NCBI RefSeq assembly: GCF_020880415.1
Contig: NZ_JAJIUJ010000113.1
Location: 31,711 to 95,710, forward strand
DNA: 64,000 nucleotides
DNA from: Xanthomonas euvesicatoria pv. euvesicatoria
Lineage (GTDB): Bacteria; Pseudomonadota; Gammaproteobacteria; Xanthomonadales; Xanthomonadaceae
Reading direction: 5' to 3'
In this document: positions 56,345 through 64,000 of the stretch, in pieces
Layout of the letters: the number at the start of each line of letters is the position of its first letter
Position numbering within the stretch: position 1 is the first letter of the stretch
Translations under genes and position numbers: made by a program
Notes under the pieces: generated by a model
What the model saw: only the letters and a program-made list of their open reading frames with translations
Databases searched by the model: none
What the model was told of the DNA's origin: nothing

Positions 56345-57217
56345 CTAACGCTCCAGCCCCGTCGTGAGTGCGCGTGGGCGGGCGACCTGCGTGCCTGCCT
56401 GCAACGCGGCACCGGCGTCCAGCGTCAGCTCCAACGGCAATACCGCCAGCGCGAGGTTGCCGGCCACGCTCACCACCGTGCCGATCGCGCTACCGTCCAA
56501 TGCGACGGCATCGCCTGCATCCACGGCCGCATCCGTTTCGAGCAGCTGCAAGACGCGCTTGGCCTTGCCCAGGAAGTGCGTCCGCGCCACGATTTCCTGA
56601 CCCGGGTAGCAGCCTTTCTTGACGCTGTACGCCTGCAGGCGGTCCAGTGCCAACTGCTGCGGCGTCCACTGTTCGCGCTGGCTCTCGACCAGGCGGGCGA
56701 GCCCCAGTTGCAGATCGGTCGTCCGCCACTGCGCCTGTGCGCTCGGCAGTTCGATAGGCATCGCCAATGCATCCGGGCTGTAGAGCAATAGCGTGCGCGG
56801 CAGCGCTGCGCTACCCAGATCCAGCTCGATACGCTGGGTTCCGAGATCGGCTTGCGCGGCATGCGCGTGTTCCGGCGCTACGAAGCCGCCGTAGGCGAGC
56901 AGCGCGGCAGCGCTGATTTTCAGCTTGCGGCGGAACACGAAACGGCTGAGTTGCGCGGCGATCTCGGCTGAGTTGCCGTCCGGCAACAGCATCAGCAGGT
57001 GTGCGTCGTCCTCACGCAGGAGTGCGAAGATGGCAATCACGCGCCCCTTCGCCGTCAGCCACGCGTTCCACTGCCACTGCCCAACCGCCAGCGCCTGTAC
57101 GTCATTGGCAAATTGGGCATGCGCAAACGCCACTGCATCCGTACCGGCCAATCGGACGTATTGCATGTCGTGCAGGGAGCCAAAACCCTGCGGAATAAGA
57201 TTCAGGTTGTCAGCCAC
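56345..57217 (-). CDS. ygfZ: Folate-binding iron-sulfur maturation protein YgfZ
   Basis: The 290-residue product is a GcvT-like protein with the signature KKGCYPGQEIVARTHFLGK; Cys203 is the conserved cysteine. YgfZ uses tetrahydrofolate and helps maintain certain Fe-S enzymes. It is divergent from the succinate dehydrogenase operon, whose SdhB subunit carries three Fe-S clusters. Confidence 0.92.
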   Translation of the reverse strand: MADNLNLIPQGFGSLHDMQYVRLAGTDAVAFAHAQFANDVQALAVGQWQWNAWLTAKGRVIAIFALLREDDAHLLMLLPDGNSAEIAAQLSRFVFRRKLKISAAALLAYGGFVAPEHAHAAQADLGTQRIELDLGSAALPRTLLLYSPDALAMPIELPSAQAQWRTTDLQLGLARLVESQREQWTPQQLALDRLQAYSVKKGCYPGQEIVARTHFLGKAKRVLQLLETDAAVDAGDAVALDGSAIGTVVSVAGNLALAVLPLELTLDAGAALQAGTQVARPRALTTGLER

Positions 57218-57256
57218 GGAAGGGGAGGACTAAAATCGCCAAGTTGTGAGAGCACT

Positions 57257-57427
57257 ATGATAGGCCATCCAACCCCCACCCCAGCGCAGGATTCCGAGAC
57301 GCAGCCTTCTTCTCAGGAGCATATTCCCGAGAAAAAGCAACTGCCGAAGGAGATTGGTGGGCGCGACGGCCCCGAGCCAACGCGCTACGGCGACTGGGAA
57401 AAAAATGGACGCTGCATCGATTTTTGA
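57257..57427 (+). CDS. Succinate dehydrogenase assembly factor 4-like protein (DUF1674)
   Basis: The 56-residue product ends with the DUF1674/SDHAF4 signature KEIGGRDGPEPTRYGDWEKN followed by GRCIDF. Mitochondrial SDHAF4 binds the flavinylated SdhA subunit and promotes complex assembly. Its place 56 bases before sdhC supports the same role. The first 30 residues are Pro/Gln/Ser-rich and unlikely to be folded. Confidence 0.88.
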   Translation: MIGHPTPTPAQDSETQPSSQEHIPEKKQLPKEIGGRDGPEPTRYGDWEKNGRCIDF

Positions 57428-57483
57428 GCAGCTTTTAGCCACAGCGGCCTAGTGCCGCCCAGCCGAGAAAACGAGCCCAGCGA

Positions 57484-57879
57484 ATGGCGATCCGCGAACG
57501 TCCTCTCTCCCCGCATCTCCAGGTATACCTTTGGCAGATACAGATGGTGACCTCGATTCTCAATCGAGCCACCGGCATCGTACTGTCCGTCGGCGCACTG
57601 GGAATTGCCGCTGCCTTGCTCACCTTGATGCTTGGCCCCGACCATTGGAATTGTTTCCGCGATCAGGCTGCCACCTGGTATGGGCAGGTATTCCTGTTCG
57701 GCTGGACCTGGTCTTTTGCCTTCCACCTGTTCGGTGGCTTGCGCCACATGCTGCAGGACTTCGGGCAAGGCTACGCCGTGCGCTCGTTCATCAGCATGGG
57801 GTGGTTGTCGGTGGTTCTGAGCCTTGTGCTGACTATCGCCATCTGGGCTTACGTACTGCTGTCCGGAGGTGCCGTATGA
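57484..57879 (+). CDS. sdhC: Succinate dehydrogenase cytochrome b subunit SdhC
   Basis: The 131-residue membrane subunit begins RPLSPHLQVYLWQIQMVTSI, with the conserved SILNRATG and the heme-ligand histidine in FHLFGGLRHMLQD. It anchors the complex and takes part in quinone reduction. Overlaps sdhD by 4 bases. Confidence 0.96.
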   Translation: MAIRERPLSPHLQVYLWQIQMVTSILNRATGIVLSVGALGIAAALLTLMLGPDHWNCFRDQAATWYGQVFLFGWTWSFAFHLFGGLRHMLQDFGQGYAVRSFISMGWLSVVLSLVLTIAIWAYVLLSGGAV

Positions 57880-58262
57880 GCCGCTACCGTACCCCTCTGA
57901 AGAATGTGCGCGGCCTGGGCGCCGCCAAGACCGGTACCGAACATTTCGTGATCCAGCGCCTGACCGCGGCCGCACTGGTGCCGCTGTCGATCTGGTTCCT
58001 GATCTTCGTGCTGAGCCTGATCGGTGCCGATCACGCCGCCGCCACCGCCGCAGTGGCCAAGCCGTGGAATGCGATTTTGCTTGTCGCTTTCCTCATTGCC
58101 TCGTTCTGGCATGCCCAGCTTGGCATGCAGGTGGTACTGGAAGACTACGTGCACGACTCGCTGCTCGCACTGATTGCGCAGACCCTCGTGCGTTTTGTTG
58201 CCGTGCTGGGCGCCATCGTCAGCGTATTTGCCGTGGCGCGTATCGCGCTGGGCATGAGCTGA
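57876..58262 (+). CDS. sdhD: Succinate dehydrogenase membrane anchor SdhD
   Basis: The 128-residue protein has three helices and the family segments LKNVRGLGAAKTGTEHFVIQ and FWHAQLGMQVVLEDYVHD. It binds heme and quinone together with SdhC. Confidence 0.95.
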   Translation: MSRYRTPLKNVRGLGAAKTGTEHFVIQRLTAAALVPLSIWFLIFVLSLIGADHAAATAAVAKPWNAILLVAFLIASFWHAQLGMQVVLEDYVHDSLLALIAQTLVRFVAVLGAIVSVFAVARIALGMS

Positions 58263-58295
58263 GTCGTCAGCGACCAAACAGGAACCCATAATTCG

Positions 58296-60086
58296 ATGTC
58301 CGCTTACAAGATCACAGAACACAAGTACGACATGGTCGTGGTGGGCGCCGGTGGCGCCGGCCTGCGCGCCACGTTCGGCCTGGCCCAGAAGGGCCTGCAG
58401 ACGGTCTGCCTGACCAAGGTCTTCCCGACCCGTTCGCACACCGTTGCAGCGCAGGGCGGTATTTCCGCGGCGCTGGGCAACATGGGCGAGGACGACTGGC
58501 GCTACCACTTTTACGACACCATCAAGGGCTCCGATTGGCTGGGTGACCAGGACGCGATCGAGTACATGTGTCGCGAAGCGATTCCGGCCATCATCGAGCT
58601 CGAACACTACGGCGTGCCGTTCTCGCGTACCGAAGAGGGCAAGATCTACCAGCGCCCGTTCGGCGGCATGACCACCAAGTATGGCGAAGGCCCGTCCGCG
58701 CAGCGTACCTGCGCCGCAGCCGACCGGACCGGCCACGCCATGCTGCATACGTTGTATCAGCAGTCGCTAGCGCACAACGCACGCTTCATGATCGAGTACT
58801 TCGCGCTCGATCTGATTTTTGACGAAGAAGGCGTCTGCCGTGGCGTGCTCGCACTGGACATGGCCGAAGGCTCGCTGCATCTGTTCCGCGCCCACGGTGT
58901 GGTGCTGGCGACCGGCGGTTACGGCCGTGCCTACTTCAGCGCCACCTCCGCACACACCTGTACCGGTGACGGCGGCGGCCTGGTGATGCGTGCCGGCCTG
59001 CCCGTGCAGGACATGGAATTCGTGCAGTTCCACCCCACCGGCATCTACGGCGCGGGCTGCCTGATCACCGAGGGCGTGCGCGGCGAAGGCGGCATCCTGC
59101 GCAACAGCAATGGCGAGCGCTTCATGGAGCGCTACGCACCGCATTACAAGGATCTGGCGTCGCGCGACGTGGTGTCGCGTTCGATGACGGTGGAAATTCG
59201 AGAAGGCCGTGGCGTGGGCGAGCACAAGGATCACATCCTGCTCGACCTGACCCACCTTGGTCCGGAAGTGATCAACGAAAAGCTGCCCGGCATCGCCGAA
59301 AGCGCACACATCTTCGCCGGCGTGGACGTGACCAAGCAGCCGATCCCGGTGCTGCCGACCGTGCACTACAACATGGGCGGCATTCCGACCAACTTCTACG
59401 GCGAGGTCGTGCGTAAGCAGGGCGACGATGCGGATGCAGTGGTGCCGGGCCTGTATGCCATCGGCGAGGCGGCGTGCGTCTCGGTCCATGGTGCAAACCG
59501 TCTGGGTTCGAACTCGCTGCTGGACCTAGTGGTGTTCGGCCGCGCGGTTGCCAATCGCTGTGCCGAGACGGTCAAGCCCAATCAGCCGCACAAGACGCTG
59601 CCGTCCGATGCCTGCGACAAGGCCTTGGGCCTGCTGGACAAGCTGCGTCACGCCAACGGCTCCACGCCGACGGCCGTGATCCGCGACAACATGCAGCGCA
59701 CCATGCAATCGGACGCCGCCGTGTTCCGCACCAGCAAGACGCTGAAAGAGGGCGTGGACAAGATGGCCGAGATCTTCGCCACCTTCGAAGACGTCAAGGT
59801 GTCTGACCGTTCGCTGGTGTGGAATTCGGACCTGATCGAGACCTATGAATTGAACAACCTGCTGCTCAACGCGGTGGCGACGATCAATTCGGCCGAACAG
59901 CGCAAGGAAAGCCGCGGCGCGCATTCGCACGAAGACTTCCCGGATCGCGACGATGTCAACTGGCAGAAGCACACGCTGGTGACCGTCGACGACAAGGGCA
60001 AGTGCGAATTCGATTACCGCCCTGTGCACATGTACACGCTGAGCAAGGACGTGGACGTGGTCCCGCCGAAGCCGCGCGTTTACTGA
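58296..60086 (+). CDS. sdhA: Succinate dehydrogenase flavoprotein SdhA
   Basis: The 596-residue product oxidises succinate to fumarate. It carries the FAD fold ([17 protein letters not shown]), the flavin-linking His48 in [13 protein letters not shown], and catalytic motifs near [20 protein letters not shown] and [20 protein letters not shown]. It ends with [10 protein letters not shown], typical of the family. Confidence 0.97.
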   Translation: MSAYKITEHKYDMVVVGAGGAGLRATFGLAQKGLQTVCLTKVFPTRSHTVAAQGGISAALGNMGEDDWRYHFYDTIKGSDWLGDQDAIEYMCREAIPAIIELEHYGVPFSRTEEGKIYQRPFGGMTTKYGEGPSAQRTCAAADRTGHAMLHTLYQQSLAHNARFMIEYFALDLIFDEEGVCRGVLALDMAEGSLHLFRAHGVVLATGGYGRAYFSATSAHTCTGDGGGLVMRAGLPVQDMEFVQFHPTGIYGAGCLITEGVRGEGGILRNSNGERFMERYAPHYKDLASRDVVSRSMTVEIREGRGVGEHKDHILLDLTHLGPEVINEKLPGIAESAHIFAGVDVTKQPIPVLPTVHYNMGGIPTNFYGEVVRKQGDDADAVVPGLYAIGEAACVSVHGANRLGSNSLLDLVVFGRAVANRCAETVKPNQPHKTLPSDACDKALGLLDKLRHANGSTPTAVIRDNMQRTMQSDAAVFRTSKTLKEGVDKMAEIFATFEDVKVSDRSLVWNSDLIETYELNNLLLNAVATINSAEQRKESRGAHSHEDFPDRDDVNWQKHTLVTVDDKGKCEFDYRPVHMYTLSKDVDVVPPKPRVY

Positions 60087-60315
60087 TCGATGCGCATGCA
60101 GCGACCCACCGTTGCCTTGTCATCGCTTGCCATCGCCTCGGCGCGTGGCGGCGAGTCGGTGCAGCAGTGTGGTCGTGGCATGACGCTGGAGCAGCGCCGG
60201 CACATGGCCGGCCGCTGTGCGACTGCTTCGGCAGTGGCATCCGTCATCTTTACCTTCATGCGCACGGTGCAGTTGTCGTCCGCACCGCGCATCGCCTGAG
60301 CCAACGAGAGCAGCT

Positions 60316-61098
60316 ATGGCAGAGTTCACCCTCCCCAAGAATTCAAAGATCGGCAAGGGCAAGCATTACCCTGCAAAGGGCGCCAAGAACACGCGCACCT
60401 TCAAGGTCTACCGCTGGGATCCGGACGTCGACGCCAACCCGCGCACCGACAGTTACGAGATCGATCTGGATAAATGCGGCCCGATGGTCCTGGACGCGCT
60501 GATCAAGATCAAGAACGAGATCGACCCGACGCTGGCGTTCCGTCGCTCCTGCCGCGAGGGCATTTGCGGCTCGTGCGCGATGAACATCAATGGCACCAAC
60601 ACGCTGGCCTGCACCAAGGCGATTGCCGCATGCGGCAAGTCCGAGGTGCCGATCTATCCGCTGCCGCACATGAGCGTGATCAAGGACCTGGTGCCGGATC
60701 TGACGCATTTCTATGCGCAGTACGCGTCGATCAAGCCGTGGATCCGTACCCAGACCCCGCCGCCGCCGGACCGCGAGCGCCTGCAGTCGCCGGAAGACCG
60801 TCGCAAGCTCGACGGATTGTACGAGTGCATCCTGTGCGCATGCTGCTCGACCAGTTGCCCAAGCTACTGGTGGAATGGCGAGCGGTATCTGGGCCCGGCG
60901 ATCCTGCTGCAGGCCTACCGTTGGATCATCGATTCGCGCGACGAAGACACCGGTGCGCGTCTGGACGATCTGGAAGACCCGTTCAAGCTGTATCGCTGCC
61001 ACACCATCATGAACTGCGCACGGACCTGCCCGAAGGGCTTGAACCCGGCGCTGGCGATCGCCGAAATCAAGAAGCTGATGATGGCGCGTCGCGCCTGA
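60316..61098 (+). CDS. sdhB: Succinate dehydrogenase iron-sulfur subunit SdhB
   Basis: The 260-residue product carries the [2Fe-2S] ligands Cys79, Cys84, Cys87 and Cys99 ([12 protein letters not shown]) and the two further clusters in [16 protein letters not shown] and [14 protein letters not shown]. It transfers electrons from SdhA to quinone. A 229-base gap separates it from sdhA; GAGAGCAGCT precedes the ATG. Confidence 0.97.
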   Translation: MAEFTLPKNSKIGKGKHYPAKGAKNTRTFKVYRWDPDVDANPRTDSYEIDLDKCGPMVLDALIKIKNEIDPTLAFRRSCREGICGSCAMNINGTNTLACTKAIAACGKSEVPIYPLPHMSVIKDLVPDLTHFYAQYASIKPWIRTQTPPPPDRERLQSPEDRRKLDGLYECILCACCSTSCPSYWWNGERYLGPAILLQAYRWIIDSRDEDTGARLDDLEDPFKLYRCHTIMNCARTCPKGLNPALAIAEIKKLMMARRA

Positions 61099-61861
<763 letters not shown>

Positions 61862-61884
61862 CATCCCTTTCCCGGTTGAACCGC

Positions 61885-63126
61885 ATGTTCAAACCTATCC
61901 CGGTTGCCATCGGCTTGCGCTATCTGCGTGCCAAGCGGCGCAATGGCTTCATATCGTTTATTTCGATGGCGTCGATCCTGGGCATCGCCCTGGGCGTGAC
62001 CGTGCTGATCACCACGCTTGCAGTGATGAGCGGTTTCCAGAAGGAAATTCGCGACCGCCTGCTGCAGATGGCTGCCCACGCGACTGTCAGTGCAGAAGGC
62101 GCGCCGATGCGCGACTGGCAGCATGCGGTCGAGGTCGCCATGTCCGATCCGCGCGTAGCCGGTGCCGCGCCCTACATCGAAACCGAATCCTTATTGCAGG
62201 GCCCGCGCAAGCAGCCGGCCATCGTGCGCGGCGTGATTCCTGCCGAAGAAGGCAAGGTGTCGGTGCTGGCCAAGAAGATGCAGCAGGGCTCGGTCGACAG
62301 CCTGACCCCTGGCTCGTACAACATCGTCATCGGCAAGGAGCTGGCGTTGTGGCTTGGCGTGGATGTCGGCGACAGCATCGTCGTGTTGCTCAGCGACACC
62401 CAGGCAACGCCGCTGGGCGCGATGCCGCGGCTCAAGCGCTTTACCGTGAGCGGTATTTTCGAGGCCGGATACAACGAGATCGACCGCGGCCTGGCCGTGG
62501 TGAACATGCAGGACCTTGCGCGCGTGCTGCGCATGGATGGCGTCACCGGCGTGCGCCTGCGCCTGCATGACATGGATCAGGCCTGGCCGGTGGCGCGCGA
62601 TCTGGCGGTGAAGTTGCACGGCCCGTATCGGGTCAGCGACTGGACCCAGGAAAACGCCAACCTGTACCACTCCTTGAAGATGGAAAAGACGGTGATGGGC
62701 ATCCTGCTGTCGCTGATCGTGGCGATGGGAGCGTTCAACCTGGTGTCCTCGCAAGTGATGCTGGTGACCGACAAACAGGCCGATATCGCCATCTTGCGCA
62801 CGCTCGGGCTGTCGCCGGGCGGGGTGATGCAGGTATTCATGGTGCAGGGCTCGTTGATCGGCTTCATGGGTACCTTCATGGGCGTGATCGGCGGCATCGT
62901 GCTGACGTTCAACCTCGAACGCATCCTGGGCGTGATCGAAACGATTTTCAGCGTCAAGTTGCTACCCGAAGACGTGTACTACATCACCGGCCTGCCGACC
63001 GATATGCAAACCCAGGACGTGGTAGTGATCACCGTGGTGGCATTGGTGATGAGTTTCCTGGCGACCTTGTACCCGGCGTGGCGCGCTTCGCGCACCCAGC
63101 CGGCGGAGGCGCTGCGCTATGAATGA
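61885..63126 (+). CDS. lolC: Lipoprotein-releasing system permease (LolC/LolE family)
   Basis: The 413-residue product has four helices and a large periplasmic domain. The N-terminus [20 protein letters not shown] and the C-terminal [18 protein letters not shown] are diagnostic. With LolD it extracts outer-membrane lipoproteins and hands them to LolA. An in-frame TTG at 61876 is a less likely start. Only one permease gene is visible here, so it may act as a LolF-type dual subunit. It overlaps lolD by 8 bases. Confidence 0.92.
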   Translation: MFKPIPVAIGLRYLRAKRRNGFISFISMASILGIALGVTVLITTLAVMSGFQKEIRDRLLQMAAHATVSAEGAPMRDWQHAVEVAMSDPRVAGAAPYIETESLLQGPRKQPAIVRGVIPAEEGKVSVLAKKMQQGSVDSLTPGSYNIVIGKELALWLGVDVGDSIVVLLSDTQATPLGAMPRLKRFTVSGIFEAGYNEIDRGLAVVNMQDLARVLRMDGVTGVRLRLHDMDQAWPVARDLAVKLHGPYRVSDWTQENANLYHSLKMEKTVMGILLSLIVAMGAFNLVSSQVMLVTDKQADIAILRTLGLSPGGVMQVFMVQGSLIGFMGTFMGVIGGIVLTFNLERILGVIETIFSVKLLPEDVYYITGLPTDMQTQDVVVITVVALVMSFLATLYPAWRASRTQPAEALRYE

Positions 63127-63853
63127 GATCCGGGAAGCGGCCGTGCAAACACCAGAACAGGCAACTGCGGTGATCCGCGCCGAAGCGCTGGCCAAGACCT
63201 ACGCCGAAGGCAAGATGCGCACGCCGGTATTCGATGGCCTGGATCTCTCGGTGGCCACCGGCGAAACCGTGGCGATCGTCGGTGCCTCCGGCGCCGGCAA
63301 GAGCACCTTGCTGCATCTGCTCGGCGGGCTGGATATTCCGACCTCCGGCGAGGTGTATGTGGCCGGCGAGCGCATGTCGGCGCTGTCCGACGCGCAGCGC
63401 GGCAAGCTGCGTAACCAGGCGCTTGGCTTCGTCTACCAGTTCCATCACTTGTTGCCCGAATTCACCGCGTTGGAGAACGTGATGATGCCGGTACTGTTGT
63501 CCGGCAAGGATGTGGCCGTCGCCAAGGGTCAGGCACTGCAACTGCTGGAATCGGTTGGGCTTGGGCATCGCGTCGAACACAAGCCCAGCGAACTCTCCGG
63601 GGGCGAACGTCAGCGCTGTGCGGTGGCGCGTGCATTGGTCAACAAGCCGGGCTGCGTATTGGGCGACGAGCCCACCGGCAATCTGGACGACAAGACCGCG
63701 GGCACCGTGTTCGAGCTGATGCTGGAGCTCAACCGCGCCCAGCGCACCAGCCTGGTGTTGGTGACGCACGACCGCGGCTTGGCACGGCGTCTGGACCGCG
63801 TGCTGGAGCTAAACCAGGGCAAGCTGCGCGAATTGGCGCCGTCTGCGGTGTAA
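63119..63853 (+). CDS. lolD: Lipoprotein-releasing ABC ATPase LolD
   Basis: The 244-residue product has Walker [19 protein letters not shown], the signature [16 protein letters not shown], Walker [13 protein letters not shown], and the LolD-type [18 protein letters not shown]. It powers lipoprotein release with the overlapping permease. The last 147 bases of the window after it show no gene. Confidence 0.96.
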   Translation: MNEIREAAVQTPEQATAVIRAEALAKTYAEGKMRTPVFDGLDLSVATGETVAIVGASGAGKSTLLHLLGGLDIPTSGEVYVAGERMSALSDAQRGKLRNQALGFVYQFHHLLPEFTALENVMMPVLLSGKDVAVAKGQALQLLESVGLGHRVEHKPSELSGGERQRCAVARALVNKPGCVLGDEPTGNLDDKTAGTVFELMLELNRAQRTSLVLVTHDRGLARRLDRVLELNQGKLRELAPSAV

Positions 63854-64000
63854 GCGCATGGCGAAGCGGTCGGTTGGCAGACCGATCGCGTCGTGTCTGA
63901 GCGTGGAATCTTCAGCGGTTACCGGTGCTGTGCCCGTTAGCCGAAATGGTGGCGAATTTTGAAGTGCAGTGGCAGCGCACGATCGCATGCACCCCGACCG

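Noticed and set aside
60090..60299. 69-codon frame between sdhA and sdhB
   Set aside because: Composition and lack of ribosome site are not convincing; kept only as an observation.

Overview
The window is high-GC gammaproteobacterial chromosome, almost certainly from Xanthomonas or a very close relative (Xanthomonadaceae). This rests on gene content and order (zwf-glk-pgl-edd-eda, phaE-phaC class III, ppsA/ppsR divergent, mntH/mntR divergent, an sdh operon flanked by assembly factors) and on protein character; no database search was possible. Coding density is high, many genes are coupled by ATGA or TGATG overlaps, and most long antisense frames are codon-bias shadows.

Layout. 1-2720 (minus): 5'-proximal part of a propeller-type sensor histidine kinase running off the left edge. 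3187-8818 (plus): a compact cluster of AraC-type regulator, YcaC-like isochorismatase-family hydrolase, DoxX membrane protein, Tat-exported amidohydrolase, MFS exporter and two XapX mini membrane proteins; it looks like one catabolic or detoxification unit of unknown substrate and is the best candidate here for an undescribed system. 9123-13818: secreted haloperoxidase-like hydrolase, the manganese pair mntH/mntR with a perfect MntR-type operator, tadA and orn. 14040-19631: mscS-ppsA, divergent ppsR, a DUF1249 gene and a Nudix hydrolase. 19990-28700: hydroxybutyrate dehydrogenase-like SDR, pssA, phaE-phaC, a PspC-domain protein, a putative membrane HExxH protein, a FAD oxidoreductase and tex. 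28873-32869: a large multi-PAS/GAF hybrid kinase and a single-domain response regulator.

33008-37458: tRNA-Leu(CAA) with a small integrative element of about 4.4 kb inserted at its 3' end. It carries a tyrosine integrase, a more A+T-rich unknown gene, an AlpA-like regulator, an HTH protein, small unknown genes, a replication-like helix-turn-helix protein with a possibly frameshifted tail, and an HGG-motif protein. An imperfect copy of the tRNA end marks the right border. 38261-39441 holds a duplicated tRNA-Ala(GGC)-tRNA-Glu(TTC)-terminator cassette.

39533-48322: two small c-type cytochromes (minus), then an RND efflux operon with one adaptor and two different permeases. 48795-54732 (minus): the Entner-Doudoroff operon from glucose to pyruvate plus glyceraldehyde-3-phosphate (zwf, glk, pgl, edd, eda), divergent from a MalK/UgpC-type ABC ATPase, with a LacI-family operator between them, so sugar import and sugar oxidation may be co-regulated. 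56345-61861: ygfZ, then sdhAF4-sdhC-sdhD-sdhA-sdhB-(terminator)-sdhE-ygfX, i.e. succinate dehydrogenase with two maturation factors. 61885-63853: lolC/E-type permease and lolD for lipoprotein release. No CRISPR array, rRNA gene or complete insertion sequence was seen.
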